Below are positions 27,344 through 37,010 of a stretch of 64,000 bases of DNA, piece after piece. Both the position numbers and the translations under genes were made by a program. The notes beneath the pieces are model-generated. The model was given only the letters and a program-made list of their open reading frames with translations. It was not told the origin of the DNA and searched no databases. The stretch covers positions 1 to 64,000 of the forward strand of contig CAMCUB010000004.1 in NCBI GenBank assembly GCA_945878845.1, in the 5' to 3' direction. The first letter of the stretch is position 1. Every line of letters begins with the position of its first letter. The stretch comes from Erythrobacter sanguineus. GTDB lineage: Bacteria > Pseudomonadota > Alphaproteobacteria > Sphingomonadales > Sphingomonadaceae.

Positions 27344-28638
27344 TTGATCCTCAGTTCCACGGACTTGGCGTGGGCAGGCAGCCCCTCGGCATGGGCGAGG
27401 GTTGCGGCGGCGGGGCCGATCGCGGCGAAGGACGCAGCGTCAAGCCCCAGAAAACTGGTGCGCTTCATGAAATCGAGCACCGACAGCCCGCTCGAAAAGC
27501 GCGCGCGGCGTCCGGTGGGCAGCACGTGGTTGGGGCCAGCGACATAATCGCCCACCGCCTCGGGGGTCATCCGGCCAAGGAAGATGCTCCCGGCGTGGCG
27601 GATCGCGGTCAGGTAAGGCTCGGGATCGTCGACCGCGATCTCGACGTGCTCGGCGGCCAAGCGGTTGGCGAGGGCAGGGGCTTCGGCGAGCAGATCGTTG
27701 ACCACGATCATCACACCATGCGCGTCCCAACTGGCGCGCGCGGTTCTGGCGGTCGAAAGCTGGGTGATCTGCAAGTCGATGCAATCCTCCACCTGCCGCG
27801 CGAAGCCCGCATCGTCGGTGATGAGGATCGATTGCGAGGTCGGGTCATGCTCAGCCTGACTGAGCAGGTCGGCAGCGATCCAGTCGGGATCATTCTTGCC
27901 GTCGGCGATGACGAGGATCTCGGAAGGCCCGGCAACCATGTCGATGCCCACCACGCCGTAAAGCTGGCGCTTGGCCTCGGCCACCCAGGCATTGCCGGGG
28001 CCGGTGATGACATCGACCGGCTTGATCCGCTGCGTGCCATAGGCGAGCGCGCCCACCGCCTGCGCCCCGCCGACGCGCCAGATCTCGTCGACGCCCGCGA
28101 TATGCGCGGCGGCGAGCACCATCGGGTTCGACTGGCCCTTGGGCGTGGGCGTGACCACCACCAGCCGCTCGACTCCCGCGACTCGCGCCGGAATGGCGTT
28201 CATCAGCAGCGAGGAGGGATAGGCCGCGCGTCCGCCGGGGACGTAGAGCCCCGCCGCATCCACCGCCCGCCAGATCGCGCCCAAGCGCACGCCGTCGCCG
28301 TCGACATAGTCGCGGTTCGCCGGAAGCTGCGCCTCGTGATAGGCACGGATGCGCGCGGCGGCGAGTTCGAGCGCGTCGCGCAAGGCGGGGTCGAGATCGT
28401 TATAGGCCTGTTCGCACCGCTCGCGGGTGACGATCCAGTCGCTGTCATCGACCAGCGCATAGCCATCGAAGCGCTGGGTGTATTCGACCAGCGCCGCATC
28501 GCCGCGGCCCTTTACCGCCTGAAGGATCGTCTGGACCTGCCCTGCGACATCGCTGTCAGCCTCGCGCCGCGCGTCGACGATCCGCGCAAACTTCGCTTCG
28601 AAATCGGGCTGCAGGGTTGAGAGCAGGTTGACGGTCAT
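27340..28638 (-). CDS. hisD: Histidinol dehydrogenase
   Basis: Oxidises L-histidinol to L-histidine in two NAD-dependent steps with a zinc ion. The 432-residue protein includes [50 protein letters not shown] and AEHDPTSQ, and ends in the [23 protein letters not shown] region. The track start at 28884 lies within hisG. The ATG at 28638 overlaps the hisG stop by 4 bases. Confidence 0.97.
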   Translation of the reverse strand: MTVNLLSTLQPDFEAKFARIVDARREADSDVAGQVQTILQAVKGRGDAALVEYTQRFDGYALVDDSDWIVTRERCEQAYNDLDPALRDALELAAARIRAYHEAQLPANRDYVDGDGVRLGAIWRAVDAAGLYVPGGRAAYPSSLLMNAIPARVAGVERLVVVTPTPKGQSNPMVLAAAHIAGVDEIWRVGGAQAVGALAYGTQRIKPVDVITGPGNAWVAEAKRQLYGVVGIDMVAGPSEILVIADGKNDPDWIAADLLSQAEHDPTSQSILITDDAGFARQVEDCIDLQITQLSTARTARASWDAHGVMIVVNDLLAEAPALANRLAAEHVEIAVDDPEPYLTAIRHAGSIFLGRMTPEAVGDYVAGPNHVLPTGRRARFSSGLSVLDFMKRTSFLGLDAASFAAIGPAAATLAHAEGLPAHAKSVELRIK

Positions 28639-29327
28639 GCGGCGACGGCCTTTGCGCTGCGCTCGTCGGCCTCGCGCCGGAAGGCGTCGACCAGCGCGGC
28701 GACGCGGCGGTCCGTCTTCAATGCGGTGCGGTTGACGATCAGGCGCGCCGAAATCTCGAGGATCACCGCTGTCTCGACGAGGCCGTTCTCGCGCAAGGTG
28801 GTGCCGGTTGAGACGAGGTCGACGATCTGGCGCGCAAGGCCCAGCGAGGGGGCCAGCTCCATCGCGCCGTTGAGCTTGACGCATTCGGCCTGCACGCCCG
28901 CGGCCGCAAAGTGGCGGCGGGTGAGGCTGGGATATTTGGTCGCGACCCGCAGGTGGCTGACGGTGCTGCCCTCGTCACTGTCGCTCGCCATGCGCGCGAC
29001 CGACAACCGGCACAGGCCGATGCCAAGATCGACCGGCGCGTAGAGATCGGCGTAGTCGAATTCCTCGATCACGTCGGAACCCACGATCCCGACCTGCGCC
29101 GCGCCGTGGGCGACGAAGGTCGCGACATCGAAGGCGCGCACACGGATCAGGCGCATGTCGGCGCGGGTGGTGCCAAAGGCCAGCGCGCGGCTCTTGGGAT
29201 TGTGGAAGTCAGCATCCGGCTTCACCCCGGCGCGCGCCATCACCGGCAGCGCCTCGTCGAGGATGCGCCCCTTGGGGACAGCGAAGGTCAGCTGTCCAGT
29301 ATTGTCGGGAAGGCCGATGGTGGTCAT
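28635..29327 (-). CDS. hisG: ATP phosphoribosyltransferase, short form
   Basis: Commits ATP and PRPP to histidine synthesis. The 230-residue protein starts [22 protein letters not shown] and includes [20 protein letters not shown] and the PRPP-binding [14 protein letters not shown]. It lacks the C-terminal ACT-like regulatory domain of the roughly 300-residue long form, so it should need the HisZ subunit, which is not encoded in this window. The ATG at 29327 is fixed by the family N-terminus; the 864-residue track ORF is an overextension. It heads the hisG-hisD-nusB-thiL operon and is divergent from DUF2332. Confidence 0.96.
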   Translation of the reverse strand: MTTIGLPDNTGQLTFAVPKGRILDEALPVMARAGVKPDADFHNPKSRALAFGTTRADMRLIRVRAFDVATFVAHGAAQVGIVGSDVIEEFDYADLYAPVDLGIGLCRLSVARMASDSDEGSTVSHLRVATKYPSLTRRHFAAAGVQAECVKLNGAMELAPSLGLARQIVDLVSTGTTLRENGLVETAVILEISARLIVNRTALKTDRRVAALVDAFRREADERSAKAVAA

Positions 29328-29372
29328 GATCGGGGGCGCACTTAGGGTCGGACGGGGAAAAGGGCAATGGCA

Positions 29373-30461
29373 ATGGCGGCGAGCGAGCCGGGAATCATGG
29401 GTCTGGAAGACTTTACGTCGGCGCTCGAATGGCAGGCCCGCCATGCGGAGGAAAACGGCGCGCCAGCGACGGCCCGGGTGATCCGCGCACTCGCTGGGGT
29501 GCGGGCGAGCGACACGGCGACCGGACGCCGGATCGCGGGTTGGCCGGGGCTGACGCTCAAGGACGCGATGCCGCTGCGGATCGCAGGCGGCTTTCACCAC
29601 CTGCTGCTGACCGGCGCGGATCATCGGCTGGCTGAGGTCTATTCGGGCGCGATCACCGATCAGGCCGAGGTGGATGCGCTGGTGCTCGACCTGACGCACC
29701 GCTTCGATGCGCGGCTGCTGCCGTGGCTCGATGGCCCGCCGCAGACCAACGAGGCGGGCCGCGCGGCAAGCATCATGGCCGGGCTCTTGTGGCTGGCGCA
29801 GCGGGTACATGTCCCGCGGTTCGACCTGTTCGAGCTCGGCGCAAGTGCGGGGGTCAACACGATGATCGACCGCTATTTCTTCCGGCTCGGCAGCACCGAG
29901 GTCGGGCCGGAAGACTCGCCTATGCGGATTGTGCCCGAATGGCGCGGCGCCTCGCCGCCCGCGCCGCCCACTTGCTTCGCGATCACCTCGGTGAAGGGCT
30001 GCGATATTGCCCCGATCAATCTCGCCGACCCCGAGGCGGCGCTGCGGCTCAAGGCCTATGTCTGGCCCGATGCCGGGGAGCGGATGGCCCGGATCGATGC
30101 CGCAATTGCGCTTGCGAGGGCGACACCGCCCGATCTGATCGCCGCCGATGCGGGGGACTTTGCCGCCGCGATGCTCGCCCGCCCCGCGCAGCCGGGCACC
30201 GCGCGGGTGATGTTCCATTCGAACATGTGGCAATACATGCCCGCCGCCACGCAAGGCCGCATCACCGCCGCCTTCGAGGCCGAGGGCGCTGCGGCGACCC
30301 GCGACACCCCGCTCGGCTGGATTGCGCTGGAAACCGACCCCGCTACCTTCCGCCACGAACTGCGCGTCCGCCTGTGGGACGGCGACAGGCACAGGGGCGA
30401 GGAGCACCTGCTGTCCCACGCGCACCCGCATGGGGCATGGGTGGAGTGGCTGGCGGGCTAG
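29373..30461 (+). CDS. DUF2332-family protein
   Basis: A protein of about 362 residues matching DUF2332, a family of unknown function in Actinobacteria and Alphaproteobacteria. Visible hallmarks are [17 protein letters not shown] (a methyltransferase-like Gly-rich loop), [10 protein letters not shown] and the C-terminal [11 protein letters not shown]. Starts at 29367, 29373 and 29397 are all in frame. AAGGG sits 8 bases before 29373, so that one is preferred. It is divergent from hisG, and its stop is shared with the convergent hydrolase in CTAG. The function is not known. Confidence 0.78.
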   Translation: MAASEPGIMGLEDFTSALEWQARHAEENGAPATARVIRALAGVRASDTATGRRIAGWPGLTLKDAMPLRIAGGFHHLLLTGADHRLAEVYSGAITDQAEVDALVLDLTHRFDARLLPWLDGPPQTNEAGRAASIMAGLLWLAQRVHVPRFDLFELGASAGVNTMIDRYFFRLGSTEVGPEDSPMRIVPEWRGASPPAPPTCFAITSVKGCDIAPINLADPEAALRLKAYVWPDAGERMARIDAAIALARATPPDLIAADAGDFAAAMLARPAQPGTARVMFHSNMWQYMPAATQGRITAAFEAEGAAATRDTPLGWIALETDPATFRHELRVRLWDGDRHRGEEHLLSHAHPHGAWVEWLAG

Positions 30462-31351
30462 CCTTCCAGGAACGCCTCCATCGCCGCGTTGACCGCCTCC
30501 GGCGCTTCCCAGGGGACGAAATGCCCGCAGTCGGGCACGCGCACGATGGTGAGCGGGTCGATGATCTCCTCCAGCCCGTCGAGATTCTCCGGCGGCAGGG
30601 CGAGGTCGTCGAGCGCCCAGATCACCAGCGTCGGGATGGTGAGCTTGGGCAGGGCGGGGGGCGTCCAGCCCTCGGGAATCGCGAAGGGCGCGTCCATCGT
30701 CGGCACGTCGATCGGGCTTGCGCGGTAGTAGTTGAGCATCCCGAAGGCCGCGTCGCGGTTCTGCCAGTCGAGCAGCAGCTGGTTGCGCTCCTCGGGTTCC
30801 ATCGCGCTGGGGCGGTCCCATTTCACTTCCTTGAGCAGCAGGCCGGTAAGCCCGTGCTCCTTCACCAGCGCATCGTTGGCGGGATCGCGGAAGCCGCGGA
30901 TGTACTGGCTCGCCTTGCGCTGGCCGGGGTGGGTGTAGAGCAGCTTCTGGAAGGTCACCGGATGCGGCGCATTGGCGATGATCGCCTTGTTCACCCGCGC
31001 ATGCTGGCCCCCCAGCGCCACGCCCCAGGCAATCGCGCCGCCCCAATCGTGGCCGACGATGGTCAACTGCGCGATCCCCAGCGTGTCGGCGAGCAGGAAG
31101 ATATCGCCGATCAGATTGGCCGGGGCATAGGCTTCGACCTCCTGCGGCTTGGACGAGCCGCGATAGCCGCGCTGGTCGGGGGCGATGCAGCGGAAGCGGC
31201 CCGCGAAATGTGCGATCTGGTGGCGCCACGTCCGATGGCTCTCCGGGAAGCCATGCAGAAAAATCAGCACCGGCGCATCCACCGGGCCCTCGTCGACGAT
31301 GTTGAGGTGGATGCCGTTGGGCAGATGCACCCGCTTCAGATCAAAGCTCAT
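30458..31351 (-). CDS. Alpha/beta hydrolase, epoxide-hydrolase-like
   Basis: A 297-residue alpha/beta hydrolase fold. [15 protein letters not shown] supplies the oxyanion-hole HGxP motif, and [11 protein letters not shown] carries the nucleophile Asp in the GxDxG position typical of epoxide hydrolases and haloalkane dehalogenases rather than Ser. The C-terminal [14 protein letters not shown] supplies the catalytic His. The ATG at 31351 gives a TGATG junction with the upstream SDR gene; the track GTG at 31354 is one codon earlier. Substrate is unknown, and co-transcription with the SDR suggests a shared pathway. Confidence 0.85.
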   Translation of the reverse strand: MSFDLKRVHLPNGIHLNIVDEGPVDAPVLIFLHGFPESHRTWRHQIAHFAGRFRCIAPDQRGYRGSSKPQEVEAYAPANLIGDIFLLADTLGIAQLTIVGHDWGGAIAWGVALGGQHARVNKAIIANAPHPVTFQKLLYTHPGQRKASQYIRGFRDPANDALVKEHGLTGLLLKEVKWDRPSAMEPEERNQLLLDWQNRDAAFGMLNYYRASPIDVPTMDAPFAIPEGWTPPALPKLTIPTLVIWALDDLALPPENLDGLEEIIDPLTIVRVPDCGHFVPWEAPEAVNAAMEAFLEG

Positions 31352-32160
31352 CACTGCTGCTCCAGCTTGTCCATGTAGCCCTTGGCGACCATGTCCGCGG
31401 TCTGATCAAACAGTGCCTCGGGCGTGCGGCGCGCTTCGCCCATCGCGAGCTCGAACCCTTCGGCGACGATGATCTCGCGTGTCCCGCTCGCGATCCCGTC
31501 GAGCATCTGGCGGGCGGCCACTTCGGCGGGGATGCCCTCGTCGATTGCTTTGTCTGAGCGCCCGCGCGCGGTGCCCTCGGCGGTGAGCGCGTTCCTCGAC
31601 ACATTGGTCGCGACCGAGCCGGGGTAGATGGTGTGGACGCTGACGCCGTTCACCGCCAGCTCCGCGCGCAGCGCATCGGCATAGCCCGCGAGGCCGAACT
31701 TGGCGGCGCAATAGGCGGTGCGCATCGGCACCCCGACCTTGCCCGCGATCGAGGAGATGAACCCGAGCGCGCCCGATCCGCGCTCCGCCATGTGGCCGAT
31801 CAACCCTTGGGTGAAGGCGATCTGGGCGACGAGATCGACCTCGATGATGTCGCGATAGACCTGCATCGACGTCTTGAGCGCGCGGCTCCGCTGCGAGATG
31901 CCGGCATTGGCGAAGGCGATGTCGACATGGCCCTTCCACGCAATCGCCTTTGCGGTCGCGTCAGCCAGAGCGGCCTCGTCGCGCACATCGAAAGCGAGGA
32001 TCATCGTCTCGCCACAATCCGCTGCGACCTCTTCCAGTCGCGCCGCATCGCGCCCCGACAGCACCACATGCGCGCCGCGCGCCGCCAATTCGCGCGCCAG
32101 CGCAGCGCCGATGCCCGATGATGCGCCGGTGATCCAAGCCACCTTGCCTGCGTAATCCAT
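31351..32160 (-). CDS. Short-chain dehydrogenase/reductase
   Basis: A 269-residue classical SDR. The nucleotide-binding TGASSGIGAALARELA is at residues 11-26, the NAG-type motif appears as ANAGIS, and the catalytic triad includes Ser in FISSIAGKVG and the YxxxK in YCAAKFG. NAD versus NADP preference and substrate are unknown. It precedes the epoxide-hydrolase-like gene with a TGATG junction. The 49-base gap to the Nudix gene upstream leaves open a longer operon. Confidence 0.9.
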   Translation of the reverse strand: MDYAGKVAWITGASSGIGAALARELAARGAHVVLSGRDAARLEEVAADCGETMILAFDVRDEAALADATAKAIAWKGHVDIAFANAGISQRSRALKTSMQVYRDIIEVDLVAQIAFTQGLIGHMAERGSGALGFISSIAGKVGVPMRTAYCAAKFGLAGYADALRAELAVNGVSVHTIYPGSVATNVSRNALTAEGTARGRSDKAIDEGIPAEVAARQMLDGIASGTREIIVAEGFELAMGEARRTPEALFDQTADMVAKGYMDKLEQQ

Positions 32161-32209
32161 GTCTCTCTCCCTTTCGGCGAGAGGTAGCGGGCAGGCAGGC
32201 GGGGCGCAA

Positions 32210-32662
32210 TCAGGTTGCGATTGCAGACCGGATCATATCGGCGAGATCCACCGGGAACACCGCCTCGTGCCAGCTTTCCAGCTCGGCGAGGGTAAACCAG
32301 CGGTGCTGCGTCATCAGCGCCTGCTCGAGTTCGGTATGGCCCGCCGTGTCGATCCGCGCCTCGTCCACGCGGATCAAAAAGAAGCGTTCGTCGGCCTGCA
32401 CCGGCTCGCCCTCGACCGTGATGAATTCGGGCGTCATGCGCGCGATCTGGGGGCCGGGATCGGCGATGATGCCGGTCTCCTCGAGCAATTCGCGCCGTGC
32501 GGCATCCTCGAAGCTCTCACCCGGATCGACCTCGCCGCCCGCCGTCACCCAGAAGGGATCGCGCCCCGGCACGTCATAACGGAACATCAGCGCGCGGCCC
32601 TCGGGATCGAGCACGATGAGCCGCGCGGCGGGACGAAGGCGCAGGGCGGGGTTGAGCGTCAT
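32210..32662 (-). CDS. Nudix hydrolase
   Basis: A 150-residue pyrophosphohydrolase. The Nudix box GX5EX7REUXEEXGU is present as GEVDPGESFEDAARRELLEETGI near residues 41-63 (quoted here only as the motif region), with the catalytic REL-EE core intact. It likely hydrolyses a nucleoside diphosphate derivative, but substrate is not predictable. The ATG at 32662 overlaps the bolA stop (ATGA), coupling the two. Confidence 0.9.
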   Translation of the reverse strand: MTLNPALRLRPAARLIVLDPEGRALMFRYDVPGRDPFWVTAGGEVDPGESFEDAARRELLEETGIIADPGPQIARMTPEFITVEGEPVQADERFFLIRVDEARIDTAGHTELEQALMTQHRWFTLAELESWHEAVFPVDLADMIRSAIAT

Positions 32663-32925
32663 CCGGCCGGCACACTCGCCTTGATCGCCACGGCATGCAC
32701 CCGCTGCCCGACGATATCGCCCAGCGCCGCGATCACCGCGCGCTGGCGGGCGAGGCGGTTCATCGCGGCGAAGACTGCCGCTTCGATCTCGATCGTGAAA
32801 TGCGATTCGCCCGAGCCGTCGTCGCCCATGTGGCCCGAGTGCTTGGCGCTGTCGTTGATGATCGCGAGCTTCGTCGGGGCGAAAGCCTCGGTCAGAAGCG
32901 CATGCATTTCCTCGGCGACACTCAT
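32659..32925 (-). CDS. bolA: BolA-family protein
   Basis: An 88-residue protein of the BolA/YrbA family, which partners with monothiol glutaredoxins in iron-sulfur trafficking. The core HSGHMGDDGSGESHFTIEI and RHAVAIKA-like end (RVHAVAIKASVPAG) are recognisable. The track frame is extended to 33273; the ATG at 32925 with AGGAAA upstream is the family start. It is divergent from the J-domain gene, a pairing common in alphaproteobacteria. Confidence 0.92.
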   Translation of the reverse strand: MSVAEEMHALLTEAFAPTKLAIINDSAKHSGHMGDDGSGESHFTIEIEAAVFAAMNRLARQRAVIAALGDIVGQRVHAVAIKASVPAG

Positions 32926-33004
32926 CACGGATTTCCTTTTTTGCATAGCCGGAAGGGCAATTCGGGCTTGGAACTTGCCCGCCCGATAGCCATTCAAGTC
33001 GCTT

Positions 33005-33607
33005 ATGCCTTCACCACGATTCCACGGCCGCGTCGAGAGCCCCGGGCGGCGCTGCGAAGCTCCCGGCTGCCGCGAGGACGGCGAATTCCGCGCGCCCGGG
33101 CAGCGCCCGCACGGGTTCGACGGACCGGGCGAGTGGCGCTGGTTCTGTCTCCAGCATGTGCGCGAATTCAATGCCGGATACGACTGGTTCGAAGGCATGA
33201 GCGCCGAGGAAATCCTGCGCGCGCAGTCCCCGATTGCCGGGTGGCAGACCGAAAGCCGCGTGTTCCGCCCCACCGCCGGGATCGCCGACGGCCCGCGCTG
33301 GGCCGACTATGCCGATCCGCTCGACGCGATCGCCGCCCGCGCCCGCGGGATCAAGTCGCGCGCCGAGCGTGACGCCAAGGCCGCGCATGATTTCGCGCGG
33401 GCGCGCTTCAGCCGCGAGGAGGCGGCCGCGCTCGAGGTGATGGGCCTCGGCTCCGACACCGACCGCACCCGCCTGCGCCGCCGCTATTCCGAGCTCGTCC
33501 GCCGCTACCACCCCGACCGCAACGGCGGCGACCGCGCCCACGAGGCGCAGCTCACCGCCGTGGTCGACGCCTATCAGGTGCTGAAGAAAAGCGCGGCTTT
33601 CGCCTAG
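33005..33607 (+). CDS. J-domain (DnaJ-like) protein with C-terminal J domain
   Basis: A 200-residue protein whose last 60 residues are a J domain (LEVMGLGSDTDRTRLRRRYSEL, then YHPDRNGGD with the HPD motif that stimulates Hsp70 ATPase). The N-terminal part contains a Cys pattern (RCEAPGCREDGEFRAPG, WFCLQHVREFN) that may bind a metal. It is a known companion of bolA and cobS in alphaproteobacteria. Here cobS is 2.3 kb further on, with four genes in between. Its stop overlaps that of the GST gene in CTAG. Confidence 0.9.
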   Translation: MPSPRFHGRVESPGRRCEAPGCREDGEFRAPGQRPHGFDGPGEWRWFCLQHVREFNAGYDWFEGMSAEEILRAQSPIAGWQTESRVFRPTAGIADGPRWADYADPLDAIAARARGIKSRAERDAKAAHDFARARFSREEAAALEVMGLGSDTDRTRLRRRYSELVRRYHPDRNGGDRAHEAQLTAVVDAYQVLKKSAAFA

Positions 33608-34230
33608 GCCTGCGCCGCCTTGATGATCGCGGCGTCGATGGCGTTGGCCTCGGCATAGGCGGGGCGCTGGGTGATGCGCTCGACATAGGCGCGGAAACTG
33701 GGGCGCTCGGGGATCGAGCCGAAGCGCAGGCCCCAGACGAACTGGCTGCCCACATAGGTGTCGGCCATGGTGAAGCGCGACCCTGCGGCGTAGTCGTTCG
33801 CCGACAGCCAGCTGTCGAGCGCGTCCAGCGTCAGCTCGAAGCTGCCGAAGCCTGCCATGCCGGTCTTGCCCTCGGGCACCTGCCAGCCCATCGCCTGCGC
33901 CACCACCGCCTGCTCCAGCGGCCCGGCGGCGAAGAACAACCAGCGGAAATAGGCGGCTTTCTCGTGGGCGTCGGGGAGCAGGCCCGCTTGCGGGTGCGTT
34001 TCGGCGAGGTAGTGGTTGATCGCGGCGCATTCGGTGACGACATGGTCGTGGCCGCCATGGTGATGCACCAAGGCGGGCACCTTGTTCATCGGGTTGATGT
34101 CCTTGAAGGCCTCGGGCCGCGTCGCCCAGTCGAATACGACGTGCTCGTAATCCGCGCCCGCTTCGTGGAGCGCCCAGCGGCTGATCTGACCACGGCTCAT
34201 GGCGACGGTGTAGAAGGTGAATTCGGCCAT
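33604..34230 (-). CDS. Glutathione S-transferase family protein
   Basis: A 208-residue protein with an N-terminal thioredoxin-like domain (FTFYTVAMSRGQISRWALHEAG; MNKVPALVHH with the cis-Pro loop; ECAAINHYLAE) and a C-terminal helical domain. It probably conjugates or reduces small electrophiles with glutathione. The ATG at 34230 is the only sensible start. It lies 24 bases after the MpaB-type gene in the same direction. Confidence 0.9.
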   Translation of the reverse strand: MAEFTFYTVAMSRGQISRWALHEAGADYEHVVFDWATRPEAFKDINPMNKVPALVHHHGGHDHVVTECAAINHYLAETHPQAGLLPDAHEKAAYFRWLFFAAGPLEQAVVAQAMGWQVPEGKTGMAGFGSFELTLDALDSWLSANDYAAGSRFTMADTYVGSQFVWGLRFGSIPERPSFRAYVERITQRPAYAEANAIDAAIIKAAQA

Positions 34231-34254
34231 TGGTGTCCTCTCCCTCAGGGTAAT

Positions 34255-35106
34255 TTATGTGCGCGGTGCATCCTGCCGAAACGCCCAGCGCAGCGTACGG
34301 CCCATGCCCCATGTGGCGGCCCGTGCGGGCAGGGCGGTGAGCATCGGGCGCTGGAGGCTGAGCGTCGCGCGCGCCCACTCGGGCAGCATCGCGACGGCGT
34401 CGGCGGTGATCATGGTCTGGACGGCGAGCGGCGTGCCCGAAGGGCGCTGCGCGAGCACCAGCTGCGCGATCTCGCGCGCTTCCTTCGAGGTGGCAAGATC
34501 GCGGGCCAACTCGCGGAAAATCCTGTCGGCCTCCGCCCGCGTCTCGGGCACCGGATCGGCGCCGAGCGCGCGGGCGATGACGGCAAACTGGCGGTAATAT
34601 TCGTCTTGCTCGGCGACGGGCATACCGGGGCGGACATGGCGGATATAGCCCGCAAGGAAGCTCTGCGCCTCGGTAACATGCACCCAGGCGAGGGTGCGCG
34701 GATTGGTCGCCTCGTAACGGGTGCCATCGGGCAGGGTGCCGCCGACGCGGGCGTGGATGCGGTTGACCCGCTCAATCGCCTTCATCGCCTCGTCGCGGTG
34801 GCCGAAGGTGGTGACTGCGATAAACCGCGCGGTGCGCCGCAGCCGTCCGTGCATATCCTCGCGGAAATTCGAGTGGTCGAGCACGCCTTGCAAGGCGTGC
34901 GGGTGGAGCATCTGCAGCAGCAGCGCGCGCACCCCGCCGGTCATCATCCCGACGATATCGGCATGCACCAGCCGGATCGGCGTGTCGCGCGCGAACAGCG
35001 CCTCGTCCGAAGGCGGGGTGGGGGTCTGCCCGGCGCTGGCATCGTGGAACACGCCGCGCACCTGCGAAACCAGCCTGAGGCGCAGCGATTCGAGGGGATC
35101 GGCCAT
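34255..35106 (-). CDS. MpaB-family oxygenase-like protein (DUF2236)
   Basis: About 283 residues of the DUF2236/oxygenase MpaB family, related to latex-clearing proteins. Features in order are HADIVGMMTGGVRALLLQMLHP, DHSNFREDMHGRLRRTARFIAVTTFG and NPRTLAWVHVTEAQSFL; histidines in these stretches are candidate heme or metal ligands. The track start at 35136 is a TTG. The ATG at 35106 (MADPLESL) is preferred, although no clear ribosome-binding site is seen. Biochemical role here is unknown. Confidence 0.78.
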   Translation of the reverse strand: MADPLESLRLRLVSQVRGVFHDASAGQTPTPPSDEALFARDTPIRLVHADIVGMMTGGVRALLLQMLHPHALQGVLDHSNFREDMHGRLRRTARFIAVTTFGHRDEAMKAIERVNRIHARVGGTLPDGTRYEATNPRTLAWVHVTEAQSFLAGYIRHVRPGMPVAEQDEYYRQFAVIARALGADPVPETRAEADRIFRELARDLATSKEAREIAQLVLAQRPSGTPLAVQTMITADAVAMLPEWARATLSLQRPMLTALPARAATWGMGRTLRWAFRQDAPRT

Positions 35107-35191
35107 TGCGGGCCAGCCTAGGCTCGGGAAACGCAATTATCGAGCGATCATCGCCCTTTTTTCGGACGCTCCAGCGCCTATCTCGCGAGCC

Positions 35192-35875
35192 ATGCAGATC
35201 AACGCCGACTTTGCCGCCCCCGTGATCGTCGCAAGCAGCAGTCTGCCGTGGCAGGCCTCGCCCATGCAGGGGGTCGACCGGCGGATGCTCGACCGGGTCG
35301 GCGGCGAGGTTGCGCGGGCGACCAGCATCGTCCGCTATGCGCCGGGCAGTTCCTTCCCGGGCCACGTCCACGCTGGCGGCGAGGAGTTCATTGTCCTCGA
35401 AGGCGTGTTCCAGGACGAGCATGGCGACTATCCGGCGGGCACCTATGTGCGCAATCCGGTCGGCACGGCGCATGTGCCGAGCTCGGCGCCGGGGTGCACG
35501 ATCTTCGTCAAGCTGTGGCAGTTCGATCCTGCGGACCGGGCGCAATTCGCGCTCGACCTCGCGAGCCTGCCGCTTGCCCCCGACCCGGCGCGGGCGGGGA
35601 TCGCCGCAGCGGTTCTCAGCGCGCGCCCGGACGAGGACGTGCGGCTCGAGGTGTGGGAGGCGGACACAAGCGATACGCTGGCCGCGCCCGGCGGGTTCGA
35701 GCTGCTGGTGCTCGAAGGCAGCCTCGCCCACGAAGGCGGAACGCTCGCCCGCCACGACTGGGCGCGCTTTCCCGAGGGTGCGGCGCTGCCGCTGGTTGCG
35801 GGCCCCGAAGGCGCGCGGGTGTGGATCAAGCGCGGGCACCTCGCCGCGATCCGCCTGCCGCACCCAGCGCCCTGA
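35192..35875 (+). CDS. ChrR-like double-cupin protein
   Basis: A 227-residue protein with two cupin folds. The first has GSSFPGHVHAGGEEFIVLEG, containing the HxHxxGxE metal site seen in the C-terminal domain of ChrR anti-sigma factors; the second (about 140-220) is degenerate. There is no N-terminal zinc anti-sigma domain and no sigma-factor neighbour, so an anti-sigma role is not supported. The ATG at 35192 is preferred to the track start at 34721, which lies in the divergent gene. Confidence 0.78.
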   Translation: MQINADFAAPVIVASSSLPWQASPMQGVDRRMLDRVGGEVARATSIVRYAPGSSFPGHVHAGGEEFIVLEGVFQDEHGDYPAGTYVRNPVGTAHVPSSAPGCTIFVKLWQFDPADRAQFALDLASLPLAPDPARAGIAAAVLSARPDEDVRLEVWEADTSDTLAAPGGFELLVLEGSLAHEGGTLARHDWARFPEGAALPLVAGPEGARVWIKRGHLAAIRLPHPAP

Positions 35876-35951
35876 CTTGCAAATTAAGCAGGCCCCGCAA
35901 GGCAAAGCAGCGCTTGCAGGCGTGGCCCTTGCACTCTAACCGAACCCCACG

Positions 35952-36941
35952 ATGACTGCACCTTCCCGCTCCACTGTCGCCGGCGCCAGCGCCATGCCCA
36001 CCCAGCCCGACACCACGGTCGACGTCCGCGAGATGTTCGGCATTGATGTCGACTGGCAGGTCCCCGCCTTCTCGCAGCCCAGCGAGCACGTGCCCGAGAC
36101 CGACGGCGCCTATGTGTTCGATCCGGACACGACGCTGGCGATCCTTGCGGGCTTCGCGCACAACCGCCGGGTGATGGTGCAGGGCTATCACGGCACCGGC
36201 AAATCGACCCACATCGAACAGGTCGCAGCGCGGCTCGGCTGGCCGAGCATTCGCGTCAACCTCGATGCCCATATCAGCCGCATCGACCTGATCGGGCGCG
36301 ATGCGATCGTATTGAAGGACGGGCTGCAGGTCACCGAGTTCAAGGAAGGCATTCTCCCCTGGGCGCTCCAGCACCCGGTGGCGCTGACCTTCGACGAATA
36401 TGACGCAGGCCGCCCCGACGTGATGTTCGTGATCCAGCGCATCCTCGAATTCGATGGCCGCCTGACGCTGCTCGACCAGAACCGCGTGATCACGCCCAAC
36501 CCGTTCTTCCGCCTGTTCGCGACCACCAACACGGTCGGCCTCGGCGACACCTCGGGCCTCTATCACGGCACGCAGGCGATCAATCAGGCGCAGATGGACC
36601 GCTGGAACATCGTTGTGGCGCTCAACTACCTCAAGCCCGAGGTCGAGCAGCAGATCGTAAAGTCCAAGACCCCCAAGGCCGACGACAAGCTGATCGCCGA
36701 CATGGTCAAGGTCGCCGAGCTCTCCCGTCAGGGCTTCATGAACGGCGACATCTCGACCGTGATGAGCCCGCGCACCGTCATCACCTGGGCGCAGAACGCG
36801 GCAATCTTCGGCTCGACCGGCTTCGCCTTCCGCCTCAGCTTCCTCAACAAGTGCGACGAGGCCGAGCGCACGCTGGTGGCCGAATATTACCAGCGCGTGT
36901 TCGGCGAGGATCTGCCGGAGGGCGCGGGCAAGAAGCGCTGA
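35952..36941 (+). CDS. cobS: Cobaltochelatase subunit CobS-like AAA+ ATPase
   Basis: A 329-residue MoxR-type AAA+ ATPase that drives cobalt insertion into hydrogenobyrinate diamide together with CobT and CobN. Walker A is GYHGTGKST (near residue 78) and Walker B is [10 protein letters not shown], followed by [12 protein letters not shown] (sensor region). The first ATG at 35952 is used; MPTQPDTT at 35994 is an alternative. The usual downstream partner cobT is absent: the next gene encodes an exported protein. The assignment to cobalamin synthesis therefore rests on similarity alone. Confidence 0.88.
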   Translation: MTAPSRSTVAGASAMPTQPDTTVDVREMFGIDVDWQVPAFSQPSEHVPETDGAYVFDPDTTLAILAGFAHNRRVMVQGYHGTGKSTHIEQVAARLGWPSIRVNLDAHISRIDLIGRDAIVLKDGLQVTEFKEGILPWALQHPVALTFDEYDAGRPDVMFVIQRILEFDGRLTLLDQNRVITPNPFFRLFATTNTVGLGDTSGLYHGTQAINQAQMDRWNIVVALNYLKPEVEQQIVKSKTPKADDKLIADMVKVAELSRQGFMNGDISTVMSPRTVITWAQNAAIFGSTGFAFRLSFLNKCDEAERTLVAEYYQRVFGEDLPEGAGKKR

Positions 36942-37010
36942 CGGGCAGGCTTGCCGATTGCGGCAAGCTGCGCAAATCGCTAAGCTTCCGCCCGGAATCC
37001 TGACGGGGGA

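Noticed and set aside
35192-35875. ChrR-type anti-sigma factor
   Set aside because: The cupin resembles the C-terminal domain of ChrR, but the zinc-binding anti-sigma domain and a sigma-factor neighbour are missing.
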